Made by a program: the position numbers and the translations under genes
The notes under the pieces: model-generated
Database searches by the model: none
Seen by the model: the letters and a program-made list of their open reading frames with translations, nothing else
What the model was told of the DNA's origin: nothing
In this document: in pieces, positions 43,633 to 52,041 of the stretch
How positions within the stretch are numbered: position 1 is the stretch's first letter
How the letters are laid out: every line of letters starts with the position of its first letter
Source of the DNA: Brevibacillus reuszeri
GTDB taxonomy: Bacteria; Bacillota; Bacilli; Brevibacillales; Brevibacillaceae
Assembly: GCF_002897295.1 (NCBI RefSeq)
Contig: NZ_BEXF01000008.1
Location: forward strand, 186,001 to 250,000
Reading direction: 5' to 3'
DNA length: 64,000 nucleotides

Positions 43633-43770
43633 ACAGCCGATAAATGTATCAAATATCGTTTTGACTACAACAATTCTGTTGATTAATTGAACTGCTTTTC
43701 TACGATTCTTTCTTTGCATTGCTAAGGACACTCTTCTCGCCGTAGTTGTAATACCTTTTTGTGCCGCCAT
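43501..43770 (-). CDS. Small basic hypothetical protein, tail antisense to neighbour
   Basis: Start ATG 43770 has a very strong site, AAAAGGAGGTGCC, 7 bp upstream. The first 45 residues (MAAQKGITTTARRVSLAMQR onward) are basic and look genuine. The remainder reads antisense to the plus-strand ORF at 43414-43632 and loses protein character, so the original gene may have ended earlier and been altered by a frameshift. No family is recognised. Confidence 0.4.
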   Translation of the reverse strand: MAAQKGITTTARRVSLAMQRKNRRKAVQLINRIVVVKTIFDTFIGCLLSVGPNGFRVRVYTGSNETFTIITIPINFVINLFPFPCNCRC

Positions 43771-44167
43771 TTCCGGCACCTCCTTTTATACGCTCAGAAC
43801 TACTATATTTGATGTTTTTGTGACGACCTACATGTCAATCGACCATTAAAAATTGGTTGTTGGGTTCGGAACTTCCAATGATGCGAACGGTGCATATAAT
43901 TCGCCTCCGTACGTCAGCGACTCTGATACGTCAAAATTGAATCACTACTACGTCAGCTCTCGAATATGAATCACCTCGCTTATCACTGCATGGTATAGAG
44001 AATGCAAATGGGGGAAGCTTGGCAACTGATACGAGCCTATGGTAAACGCAAATGTGTTAATTGGTGCGCAAATTCAATTAAATAAGGCTTATCCAAATTA
44101 GCGACAAGTTTAAAGGGCAATTATGTAAAAAGGGCAGCTTATAAAGCCGCCCATAAACATAGACAAA
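43771..44167. other. Gene-poor stretch with possible decayed coding sequence
   Basis: A plus-strand reading at about 43860-43970 (VGFGTSNDANGAYNSPPYVS, ending SSRI and a stop) looks protein-like but has no ribosome site, so it is probably a remnant. No RNA gene or mobile element end was recognised. Confidence 0.3.
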
Positions 44168-44252
44168 TTAATCACAACTGCAAGTAACAATTACTAACAG
44201 GACGAAGAGAACCAAAATTAAAGAAAAGTCATCAAAAAAGCCAGCGCCCATT
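44168..44252 (-). pseudogene. YjcZ-like small sporulation peptide, frameshifted
   Basis: Behind AAGGAGTGAC a minus-strand reading starts MGAGFFDDFS. After a run of four T it continues as non-protein, but removing one T yields LILVLFVLLVIVTCSCD and a stop, the hydrophobic anchor pattern of the 25-30-residue YjcZ sporulation family. The frame is therefore broken by one base at about 44220 (plus-strand AAAA). It may be a pseudogene or a sequencing error; the family call rests on pattern only. Confidence 0.5.
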
Positions 44253-44327
44253 AATGTCACTCCTTAATTTTGATTGAGGATAACCTCCAAATTAAGGTAT
44301 GAGCCTTCTATCATTTTCCTGTTTAAC

Positions 44328-46502
44328 TCAACGGCTAAATTCCTTTTCGAACATGGCTTGATTAGCGATGACAGGTTCTGGACCGACCGCATTGATGTTC
44401 GTCACCAAAATATCCTTCCCGCCTAAGGTACCACCCGCTAACGTTTCAAACCCATGAATGCCGCCTCCATGAGCCCAATAGGTCTTTCCGTTCGGCAGTG
44501 TCACCTCATAGATTCCCAGTCCATATTTGCCAAAAGGCGATTCCACACCTGTTGTCATTTGCTTCATCATCTCGTCATTTAATAATTTCCCACTCAAAAG
44601 CGCACTAAAAAAGGTGGTCAAATCTTTCCCTGTCGAAATCATTTCCCCCGCAGCATTCGCGAATGAAGGATTATACTCTGTGAAATCAAACAGTTTCCCT
44701 GCCCGGTTCATGCTATAGCCTGTGGCATGCTGGCCAGGGATTTTTGGATTACTACCACTAAAGGATGTATTTGTCATCTGAAGCGGGTCGAGGATTCGTT
44801 TCTTCATCTGCACATCGTACGTTTCTCCTGTCACCTTTTGAATAACAAGACCAGCCAGTACGGTATTTGTATTCGAATAGTCAAAGCCTGCCCCTGGTTG
44901 AAATACTGGCGGCTTAGCCAGTCCCATACGTACAAGGTCATTAACGGTATATTGAGGGAATGAGGTAGCGTACCGCATGTCTGTACTCGTATAGCTTGCA
45001 ATCCCGCTCGTTTGGTTCAATAACTGACGAATCGTGATTTTGTTGCCGTCATACCCATTGCCCTTTACCACACCTGGGAGCCATTTTTCTACAGAGTCAT
45101 CCAGATTCAGCTTTTTCTCCTGAGCCAACTGTAAGACAAGGGTAGCAACAAACGCCTTTGTGACACTGCCAATACGGAAAGTAAAGTCTGGCTCCATCGG
45201 ATTTTTATGATCGAGGTTGGCTACACCCGCTGCATAAGACCAGTATTCTCCGTCTCTTAACCCAGCAGCAATTATTCCAGGGACTCCTTCGACTTTTGCT
45301 TTCTGATCAATGAAGTCCTTCATTTCTTCCCCCTGTTTTTGAGCTGCTTGATCCGGGGTGGATGGTTGCTTGGCTTGTCCCGAGAATTCAGTCATCTGGA
45401 TGTTCTCCATATGAGAAACAGTATCTCCTAATGCATTGATACTCATCGCGATCACGTGCTCGCCGTCTTTTGTTCCACCTGCGAAGTTGGTGAATCCAGG
45501 AATGCCGCCTTGATGACCCCATATGGTAGTGCCATCCGGCAATGTTACTTCCTGAATACCGAGTCCGAATTTCCCGTGTGGATTAGAAACAGTGGTTAAC
45601 ATTTCTTTCTGCATCTCAGGTGTTAACAATTTTCCGCCCAATAAAGAGCTAAAGAACGTTGTTAAATCTTTCGTAGTCGAGATCATAGCCCCTGCTGCGT
45701 CTGCAAACGAAGGGTTAAGGTCAGTTATATCCATTAATGTACCGGCATTGTTAAAGTATCCATTCGGACTGTTTTTCGGAATGGATTGAGAGTTTTCCGG
45801 GAAAAACGTTTCTGTTAGTTGAAGCGGCTCAATCACTCGTTTTCTGATTTGTTCGGCAACCGTTTCTCCTGTGACCTTTTGGATAACGAGTTTCATCAGC
45901 ACTGTATTCGTATTCGAATAGCCACCCGTGGTCGGTGTGTGCTTTATTGCGCGAGAAATGAGTTGTTCTGCTGTAAACGTTTGAGTGGAGTTCTGAATTA
46001 TACTTTCCTTGAGTTCACTATCTAAGTAGTCTGCCACTCCACTCGAATGATTTAATAACTGACGAATCGTAATTTTGTTACCATCATATCCGTTTCCTTG
46101 GACGACACCTGGGAGCCATTTTTCCAACGAGTCATCGAGGCTTAGCTTCTTTTCCTCAGCTAGCTGCAGGGTCACTACACCGACGAACGATTTCGTTATA
46201 CTCCCGATTCGAAATGAATAGTCGGCTTCCATCGGTTTCTTACTTTCTATATTCGCTTCGCCGGAAGCATACGACCAGAAATCATTTCCCTTCTTTACTG
46301 CAAAGAGGACACCTGGAATGTTTTCGCTGGCCGCAGCTTTATCAATCGCTTCTTTTATTTTGGCATGATCCGTTTCCTTTTGTTGCGTGATTGTCTGGTC
46401 CACACCTGCCTCCGCACAACCGTAAGTAGGAAGTATCAGCGTTCCTATCAATAAGGCAGATAACGTAAGGGACGCTCCTTTTTGCATGTGGAATGGTTTC
46501 AT
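44328..46502 (-). CDS. Exported serine hydrolase with two tandem beta-lactamase-fold domains
   Basis: A 724-residue protein made of two complete, homologous class-C beta-lactamase/D-Ala-D-Ala carboxypeptidase-type domains. Domain 1 has SxxK at S101-ITK-K104, YSN at 195-197 and HQGG at 330; domain 2 has SVTK at 446-449, YSN at 542-544 and WAHGGG near 670. Both keep all catalytic motifs. Stretches such as EKWLPGVV.GNGYDGNKITIRQLLN are almost identical between them, which points to recent internal duplication. A signal peptide ends LPTYGC (C29), possibly a lipobox. Likely substrates are D-amino-acid peptides or esters of the wall. ATG lies behind AGGAGCGATGAG. Divergent to the kinase-regulator gene. 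Confidence 0.9.
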   Translation of the reverse strand: MKPFHMQKGASLTLSALLIGTLILPTYGCAEAGVDQTITQQKETDHAKIKEAIDKAAASENIPGVLFAVKKGNDFWSYASGEANIESKKPMEADYSFRIGSITKSFVGVVTLQLAEEKKLSLDDSLEKWLPGVVQGNGYDGNKITIRQLLNHSSGVADYLDSELKESIIQNSTQTFTAEQLISRAIKHTPTTGGYSNTNTVLMKLVIQKVTGETVAEQIRKRVIEPLQLTETFFPENSQSIPKNSPNGYFNNAGTLMDITDLNPSFADAAGAMISTTKDLTTFFSSLLGGKLLTPEMQKEMLTTVSNPHGKFGLGIQEVTLPDGTTIWGHQGGIPGFTNFAGGTKDGEHVIAMSINALGDTVSHMENIQMTEFSGQAKQPSTPDQAAQKQGEEMKDFIDQKAKVEGVPGIIAAGLRDGEYWSYAAGVANLDHKNPMEPDFTFRIGSVTKAFVATLVLQLAQEKKLNLDDSVEKWLPGVVKGNGYDGNKITIRQLLNQTSGIASYTSTDMRYATSFPQYTVNDLVRMGLAKPPVFQPGAGFDYSNTNTVLAGLVIQKVTGETYDVQMKKRILDPLQMTNTSFSGSNPKIPGQHATGYSMNRAGKLFDFTEYNPSFANAAGEMISTGKDLTTFFSALLSGKLLNDEMMKQMTTGVESPFGKYGLGIYEVTLPNGKTYWAHGGGIHGFETLAGGTLGGKDILVTNINAVGPEPVIANQAMFEKEFSR

Positions 46503-46572
46503 TTCTCATCGCTCCTGTAAGTTGAAATGTGTTGTCTCACACATCCACCTTATTTTCAGGGCTGTAAAATCA

Positions 46573-46661
46573 CATAGTGACAAAACCGTTTTATCTTTAG
46601 ATGACATCATGCCAACCCATCATATTTGCGACATGATAGAATGTCATAGAGGCTGTATGAC
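46573..46661. promoter_or_regulatory. Divergent control region with ATGACA/TGTCAT repeats
   Basis: Between the divergent hydrolase and kinase-regulator genes lie ATGACATCAT (46601-46610, palindromic outer ATGA/TCAT), ATGATAGAATGTCAT (46633-46647) and further ATGACA copies at 46657 and 46577. Repeated dyads in such a place are candidate sites for the LuxR-type regulator encoded next door. Confidence 0.45.
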
Positions 46662-48548
46662 ATGACGCATTTCTGCTTGACGAATCGGGAATTGGTGAGG
46701 CATGATGAGTCAGAAACATTCGGGAATTTCCTTACCATTCAAATGAGCAGGAGTACAAGACAAATGTTATTCATGATAAAAAAATGGTTTTGGTACAATT
46801 GGGTGATTTTTGCCTTACGAACGATTTGGCTAGGGATCATCGTCATAGCGGATGTTATGTATCCAGCAATGATAGACGTTCCGTTCGGAGTCATCATCCT
46901 TATTGCCTTTTTGGTTTATGCCATTCCATTGATTGTTCAATATCGAAAAGAAAATTGGTATCTGGCAGTCGAAGTCTTAATGACAGGCTGTTTTTATCTA
47001 TTTGTGGCCTATGTAGCGCCTGCATTGACTTGGTCTTTCGTTTTATTGGTGATCATTATTGGTGTGGCCAGCAGTCGCAGAACATATATGTGGACGGGAA
47101 TCTCTAGTGGGATTATTTTTCCGGCTTTGAACGGGTTGATTACCAATCGTCTTCCGTACGAATTCATGTTTAGTTGCAGCTTTGGTTTTGCGATCGGTAT
47201 GGCTTTTAGCATATTGATTGAGTCGCATAAGCAAGGCCGCATCATTCAAGAACAGAAGCAATTATTGGAGCAGCATATTAAGCAAATCGAGGAGCTTACA
47301 CTGATCGAGGAACGTAATCGGCTGTCACATGAGTTGCATGACACAATTGGGCATTCGCTAACCTCGCTGATTGTGGGCGTTGAATCACTCCGATCCTCGG
47401 TTCCTGATTCACAAATCGAACGAGTCGACAAACTTGTCTCAATAGCACAAGACAGCTTGGATGATATCAGAAAGCATTTTCATCAGCTCTCTGATGCGCG
47501 GTTGAACCAATCGTTAAGTGAGGTACTATTGGAACTGACAGAAGAATTTATGAAGTCAACAGGTGTAACGGTCAACTTCCGTGTGATCGGCAGTGAGACG
47601 CTCGTTATGCAAAAAATGAGCTTTTGTCTATATCGTTGCTTGCAAGAATCGCTCACAAATGCGGTTCGTCACGGCCAAGCAAGTGTGATATCTGTTGATC
47701 TGTATTTCGAAAGTCAGCAACTCCGTTTACAAATCGAAGATAATGGCAACGGAATAGAATCCATCGAATTCGGTTTAGGACTAAAGGGAATGAAGGAACG
47801 GCTTGAGCAACTGCTAGGTACGCTGTCCGTTCATTCACAATCAGGGCAAGGAACCGTTGTCATTTGTAATGTTCCCATACAGGTAGAAGCTGGACAGGGA
47901 AGTATTCGCCTACTTATTGTTGACGATCAGGTGATGATTGCCGACAGCTTACAGCAAATCTTAAACCAGCAGGACAATTTTATTGTTGTTGGTACAGCTA
48001 GTGATGGGCAAGAGGCATTAGAACAATGTGAGCGACACCAGCCGGATATCGTGTTAATGGACGTGCACATGCAAGGGATGAACGGACTTGCGACCTTCCT
48101 TCAAATGAAAGAACGCTGGCCGAACATGAAGATTGTGATCATGACAACGTTTGAGGATTCGGTACAGGCAGCAACAGCACTGGAGCATGGGGCGGAAGGA
48201 TATATGCTGAAGTCTACTCGTCCAAAAGAGATGATGGAAGCGATGAAGCTCATCTATAGCGGGGGAACGTGGCTTGATCAGTCGATCGCCACACGCTTAT
48301 TCGAATCGATGAAGCGCCAACGTGAGCAGTTAGAGAAGTACAGCCCGAATGATCCGTATGGATTGACGAAACGAGAAAGGGAAATTTTACAGCTTTTATC
48401 GGATGGGCTTCGTTACAAATCGATTGCCACCAAACTATATTTATCGGAGGGAACGATACGGAATTACTGTTCCACTCTTTACTCGAAGCTCGGTGTCAGC
48501 AACCGGGAAGAAGCGATTGAACTGGCGAGAAACGAGAGTATTCTATAG
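46662..48548 (+). CDS. Fused membrane histidine kinase and NarL/LuxR response regulator
   Basis: A 628-residue single polypeptide carrying an entire two-component system. Residues about 38-175 hold five or six transmembrane helices, then a coiled linker (EQKQLLEQHIKQIEELTLIE), a HisKA_3 box with H226 in SHELHDTIGHS, and an ATPase domain ending VPIQVEAG. A receiver domain follows directly (LLIVDDQ, D467 in VLMDVH, Lys in MLKSTRP) and a LuxR-type helix-turn-helix (LTKREREILQLLSDG, SEGTIRNYCSTLYSKLGV). DesK/DesR-type pairs are normally two genes. Here the regulator would be tethered to the membrane unless cleaved. The start is uncertain: ATG 46662, or 46743 or 46764 downstream. Divergent to the tandem hydrolase gene. 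Confidence 0.88.
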   Translation: MTHFCLTNRELVRHDESETFGNFLTIQMSRSTRQMLFMIKKWFWYNWVIFALRTIWLGIIVIADVMYPAMIDVPFGVIILIAFLVYAIPLIVQYRKENWYLAVEVLMTGCFYLFVAYVAPALTWSFVLLVIIIGVASSRRTYMWTGISSGIIFPALNGLITNRLPYEFMFSCSFGFAIGMAFSILIESHKQGRIIQEQKQLLEQHIKQIEELTLIEERNRLSHELHDTIGHSLTSLIVGVESLRSSVPDSQIERVDKLVSIAQDSLDDIRKHFHQLSDARLNQSLSEVLLELTEEFMKSTGVTVNFRVIGSETLVMQKMSFCLYRCLQESLTNAVRHGQASVISVDLYFESQQLRLQIEDNGNGIESIEFGLGLKGMKERLEQLLGTLSVHSQSGQGTVVICNVPIQVEAGQGSIRLLIVDDQVMIADSLQQILNQQDNFIVVGTASDGQEALEQCERHQPDIVLMDVHMQGMNGLATFLQMKERWPNMKIVIMTTFEDSVQAATALEHGAEGYMLKSTRPKEMMEAMKLIYSGGTWLDQSIATRLFESMKRQREQLEKYSPNDPYGLTKREREILQLLSDGLRYKSIATKLYLSEGTIRNYCSTLYSKLGVSNREEAIELARNESIL

Positions 48549-48603
48549 AAGACAAAAAGACGGGAGAAAACCTTGTGATTACTTGAAATAATTGGCAGTA
48601 AGC

Positions 48604-48625
48604 GACTCGATACAATCCTATTATG
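48604..48625 (+). repeat. 22-bp direct repeat of 43061-43082 (att-like)
   Basis: 20 of 22 bp match the copy at 43061, sharing the exact core TACAATCCTATTATG. With its flanks (GCGACTCGAT... TATGCTCA) it also resembles the tRNA-Ala 3' end with a 4-base insertion. The two copies bracket the 5.5-kb hydrolase/kinase segment. Confidence 0.6.
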
Positions 48626-48639
48626 CTCAAACTAACAAA

Positions 48640-48683
48640 AAGACCTTTTCGAAAGTATTTTTCTTTTGAAACGGTCTTTTTTT
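48640..48683 (+). terminator. Terminator after the kinase-regulator gene
   Basis: AAGACCTTTTCGAAAG pairs imperfectly with CTTTTGAAACGGTCTT; T7 follows. Confidence 0.75.
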
Positions 48684-48778
48684 CATGAACATAGATGTTT
48701 GAAAATAAAGTCTTAGATTGACTTCTGTTATTATTGAAATAACGATTCCCAGTAAGCTAATGATAACGATGGCTTTAG

Positions 48779-49195
48779 CTATGACTTCACTTCCTCTATG
48801 TTCTGACCGATATCAACATGTTCGATTTTCCAGTGGAGGAGCGAGCTTTTATGTAGGGAAAACAGAAGATTTCCACCGAAAATTTTATTTACTGAATTAT
48901 CCTCCTTGTATACAACTACTTGAAAGTCTGCGATTACTTGAGTCTGGTTATTTGAAATTCCTACTTCATTATATGTTACCTCAAGTTTACCAAGTCGATT
49001 GTCATTTACAGATGAGAAAAATGAGTTGATCTTCGCAACATCCTCAGGCCTAAGATTTAGATTTATATTAGAACCGTTTTTAACGCTTTGGATTGCTGTT
49101 TTTACTACTTGAATGGGAGACTGATAAATAGAGTAAAAAATCATGAGAACAACAAGTAGTATTGCCACACTGATATACCCAGTTCGTTTTCTCAT
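48779..49195 (-). CDS. Membrane-anchored hypothetical protein
   Basis: A 138-residue protein with one N-terminal transmembrane segment (about residues 7-25, after MRKRTGY) and a soluble extracytoplasmic domain of mixed beta character (KLEVTYNEVGISNNQTQVIA, QVVVYKEDNS). The topology suits a small surface or lipoprotein-like sensor, but no family is recognised. ATG follows an AGGGGT site. It has no obvious operon partner; the next minus-strand gene upstream begins at 49687, separated by a terminator. Confidence 0.6.
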   Translation of the reverse strand: MRKRTGYISVAILLVVLMIFYSIYQSPIQVVKTAIQSVKNGSNINLNLRPEDVAKINSFFSSVNDNRLGKLEVTYNEVGISNNQTQVIADFQVVVYKEDNSVNKIFGGNLLFSLHKSSLLHWKIEHVDIGQNIEEVKS

Positions 49196-49370
49196 AAGTT
49201 GTACCCCTAGTCTTATAAGAGAATTTCATCTTCAATAAGAAAATGTTAATTCATCAGAAACTTAAAAACAGTTACAAAAAGTTAACATTTCACCTTTTGT
49301 GCAATTATTTCCAATTCCCTCGCGATATGTCAAACAAGGAGAGAGTCTTCAACGCCGTACTCCCTACGCT

Positions 49371-49400
49371 AAAAATAACCCCCGGGAATCCCGAGGGCCG
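49371..49400 (-). terminator. Terminator of the small gene at 49418
   Basis: On the minus strand CCCTCGGG and CCCGGGGG form a GC-rich hairpin followed by TTATTTTT. Confidence 0.75.
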
Positions 49401-49417
49401 TCGATGGATATAGCTTT

Positions 49418-49687
49418 TTACGGTGTAGTTCGAGTAATCACATTTCCGTGAATATCCTTTATTGCTCCATCAATAAAGGTAACAAACCTTCCTTCAGGAA
49501 ACTCACCTGAAAAATCGGTTTTAATGAAGAGCAGTGGGTTGCTGGGATTAGAATTATCCCACATTATGAATTGCACAGAAACACCGCTCCATTCTTCATC
49601 CGCATATCCAAACGATTTTACCACTTTTTGCTTAGCAAGTGTTTCGGCGGATAAAGCTTTATCAAAACGAATAGTAATGATATTCAA
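49418..49687 (-). CDS. Small hypothetical protein (89 residues)
   Basis: Start TTG 49687 has a strong site, AAGTGGAGGTGAC. The product is a mixed beta-strand protein without signal or membrane segment (NIITIRFDKALSAETLAKQK, then FIMWDNSNPS and GNVITRTTP at the end). The FDKALSAETL opening recalls the first strand of bacterial Ig-like SwmB/FlgD-type folds, a weak similarity. A terminator follows. It begins about 50 bp from a group II intron remnant on the same strand. Confidence 0.6.
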   Translation of the reverse strand: MNIITIRFDKALSAETLAKQKVVKSFGYADEEWSGVSVQFIMWDNSNPSNPLLFIKTDFSGEFPEGRFVTFIDGAIKDIHGNVITRTTP

Positions 49688-49739
49688 GTCACCTCCACTT
49701 ATAATGCTAGCAGTTGCTGGTGGTTCGCTATTCTCGACT

Positions 49740-49812
49740 TATCCCTTTTCTTTTAACAAGGGTTTCGTTCGAGCCTACACCGTGCGGGCGACTTTCATCG
49801 CACACGGCGTTC
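49740..49812 (-). mobile_element. Group II intron 3' remnant (domains V and VI)
   Basis: Minus strand: the domain V-like hairpin GCCGTGTGCGATGAAAGTCG, continued by CCCGCACGGTGT, has the GAAA tetraloop and conserved AAAGTCGC of group II domain V (49777-49811). It is followed after a short linker by a CCCTT...AAGGG hairpin with internal A residues (49743-49762), in the place of domain VI, and ends GGGAT (AY end) at about 49740. No reverse transcriptase ORF lies upstream, so this is a truncated copy. Confidence 0.65.
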
Positions 49813-50088
49813 CATCAACGGATAAGAAAGTTTTTACAACGGGCACCTCTAACATACGTCACGCCTTTGATACTGTCTGCTAACGAAAGTTAACTCATTT
49901 GGTTGCAGCATTCGAAATGCCGACCGACGTTCATCCGCCTCCAGACTGATTCCCTCCCCCTTCTCATGTAGGTGTTAGTACCAACCAAAAAGCCCTAAAA
50001 TGGAAAAATATCAGCCAGTTTACATTCAGTTTAAATCCGCAAGTTATTGTATCCATATCAAATAAACAGTGAGTAAGGAGAGGCCAGA
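49813..50088. other. Gap before the ABC exporter genes
   Basis: The first 60 bp may be further upstream intron sequence on the minus strand (TTATCCGTTGATGGAAC precedes domain V). The remainder is AT-rich and presumably holds the promoter of the exporter operon; no clear -35/-10 pair was found. Confidence 0.3.
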
Positions 50089-51099
50089 ATGAACAATGGG
50101 CATAGCAATGAATGGGCAGTAGAAGCCCGTGGGCTTGTAAAAACATTCGGGAGCAATCGTGCTGTAGACGGTGTGGATTTGAACGTACGCGCCGGTTCGA
50201 TTTACGGCGTTCTCGGACCCAATGGAGCGGGGAAAACAACGACAATTAGCATGTTAGCGACACTGCTCCGACCAGATGCCGGGGAGGCACGCATTTTCGG
50301 GCATGATGTGGTGAAGGAGTCGCATATCGTACGGCAGTTGATTGGAGTGACGGGGCAATATGCCTCGGTGGATGAGTCGCTTAGCGCTACGGAGAACCTG
50401 ATTATTTTCTCCCGACTGCTCGGACTGAGTCGCTCTGAGGCACGGCGCAAGGCAACGGATTTGCTGGAGGAATTCGGTTTGACTGAAGCCGCGAAGCGTC
50501 CGCTGAAGCAGTTCTCTGGAGGTATGCGCCGCCGGCTGGATTTGGCAGCTAGTCTCATCGCGCAGCCACCGCTCATTTTCCTCGACGAACCGACGACTGG
50601 GCTGGACCCGCGAACGCGTTCGCAGATGTGGGATACGATTCGTCGCTTGGTGGTGACAGGGTCGACCGTGCTGCTCACCACACAATACCTCGATGAAGCA
50701 GACCAATTGGCAGACCGGATCGCGGTGATCGATCGGGGCCGTGTCGTTGCAGAGGGTACGGTGGATGAATTGAAAGCATCCGTCGGGACTTCAGCGCTAC
50801 ATTTGCGCGTCCATCATACTCAGGATATCGCGGATGCTAGGGAAATCGTGGAGAAGGTGCTCGATGTTCGTTCCAGTATAACTGCAGAAGCCGGCAAGAT
50901 CACGGCACCAATGGCAAACGCCGATCAGGTAACGGATTTGCTAATCGCTTTGCGCACCCGGGGAATTAAGCTCGCCGAGATCAGTGTGCAGAAGCCGACC
51001 TTGGATGAAGTATTCTTAACGATCACGGGGAACGATGCAACCGAGAATGTGCCGCAATCTTCCGAACAAGCGAACAGAATGGAGGAAGCCAGAGTATGA
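50089..51099 (+). CDS. ABC exporter ATP-binding protein (DrrA family)
   Basis: The 336-residue ATPase of an ABC-2 type exporter, DrrA/daunorubicin-resistance class. Walker A GPNGAGKTTT near residues 43-52, the Q-loop region GVTGQYASVDESLSATENL, signature QFSGGMRRRLDLA near 145, Walker B LIFLDEPTTGLDPR near 165-178 and the His-region replaced by TQYLDEAD, typical of DrrA. The C-terminal DrrA extension has KPTLDEVFLTITG. ATG follows AAGGAGAGG. The GC content and codon use look higher than the flanking island genes. Translationally coupled to the permease (ATGA). Confidence 0.93.
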   Translation: MNNGHSNEWAVEARGLVKTFGSNRAVDGVDLNVRAGSIYGVLGPNGAGKTTTISMLATLLRPDAGEARIFGHDVVKESHIVRQLIGVTGQYASVDESLSATENLIIFSRLLGLSRSEARRKATDLLEEFGLTEAAKRPLKQFSGGMRRRLDLAASLIAQPPLIFLDEPTTGLDPRTRSQMWDTIRRLVVTGSTVLLTTQYLDEADQLADRIAVIDRGRVVAEGTVDELKASVGTSALHLRVHHTQDIADAREIVEKVLDVRSSITAEAGKITAPMANADQVTDLLIALRTRGIKLAEISVQKPTLDEVFLTITGNDATENVPQSSEQANRMEEARV

Positions 51100-51911
51100 A
51101 AAGCACATCCTTGGGACGAGAATTTGACCGTCCATTAAAAAATCATGCGGGTTTCGGTCAAACGCTTCGCAACTCGCTGACGATGGCCTACCGGGGATTG
51201 CTGAAGATCCGGCGCACTCCCGAGCAATTGTTTGATGTCACGCTTCAGCCTATTCTGTTTACGTTGATGTTTACGTATATATTTGGCGGCGCTATTTCAG
51301 GAAATGTAGAAAGCTACTTGCCGATCATCATTCCTGGTATCCTCGTGCAGACTGTCATCGGCACTTCTATCGTCACGGGCGTCCAGCTCCGTGAGGACAT
51401 GGATAAAGGCGTGTTCGACCGGTTCAAATCGCTACCGATCGCCCGCATCGCGCCATTGGCCGGAGCCCTCCTCGCAGACACAGTGCGATATACCATTGCT
51501 ACCGTGCTCACCTTTGTGATGGGATATATCATGGGCTATCATCCTGCTGGCGGCCTGGGATTCGTCGCGATCGCCGCGCTGCTTGTCATTACCTGCTCGT
51601 GGGCAGTTAGCTGGATTTTTGCCTTTTTCGGTGTCATTGCTCGTACCGCCTCAAGCGTACAAGGAATTTCCATGATCGTACTGTTTCCGCTCACCTTTCT
51701 CTCCAATGCATTCGTACCAGTGGAAACAATGCCGAATTGGCTCCAGTGGTTTGTAAATATCAACCCGATCTCCCATTTGGTCAGCGCCGTCCGTGAACTG
51801 ACGAATAGCGGCATGATAGGCTTCGAGTTTATTATTTCTCTTGTAAGTGCTGCAGTTATTGTGGCTGTCTTCGCGCCACTCACAGTACGTGCATATATGC
51901 GCCGTACTTAA
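51096..51911 (+). CDS. ABC-2 type exporter permease (DrrB family)
   Basis: A 271-residue membrane subunit with six predicted helices of the ABC-2 fold. A cytosolic N-terminal stretch is followed by helices near residues 50-72, 75-100, 120-145, 150-178, 185-205 and 240-265; the conserved FPLTFLSNAFVPVETMP segment lies near 190-206. It pairs with the DrrA-type ATPase through the overlapping ATGA start. DrrAB systems expel drugs or self-made antibiotics; the substrate here is unknown. A terminator follows 28 bp downstream. Confidence 0.92.
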   Translation: MKSTSLGREFDRPLKNHAGFGQTLRNSLTMAYRGLLKIRRTPEQLFDVTLQPILFTLMFTYIFGGAISGNVESYLPIIIPGILVQTVIGTSIVTGVQLREDMDKGVFDRFKSLPIARIAPLAGALLADTVRYTIATVLTFVMGYIMGYHPAGGLGFVAIAALLVITCSWAVSWIFAFFGVIARTASSVQGISMIVLFPLTFLSNAFVPVETMPNWLQWFVNINPISHLVSAVRELTNSGMIGFEFIISLVSAAVIVAVFAPLTVRAYMRRT

Positions 51912-51939
51912 AATTTCATTCTTATGAAGCAACGACAAA

Positions 51940-51961
51940 AACGGCAGAGATGCCGTTTTTT
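51940..51961 (+). terminator. Terminator of the ABC exporter operon
   Basis: AACGGCA-GAGA-TGCCGTT with T6 tail. Confidence 0.9.
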
Positions 51962-52041
51962 GTTGGATGAAGATCGAATAACACCCAGTTGAGCTTCGCT
52001 TAATTGCCTGTTTTTAATGATTGCCCCCGCCGCCAGCTCAT

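Noticed and set aside
43061-48625. Insertion sequence bounded by the 22-bp direct repeats
   Set aside because: No transposase, and no terminal inverted repeats; the repeats fit decayed tRNA-derived att sites better.
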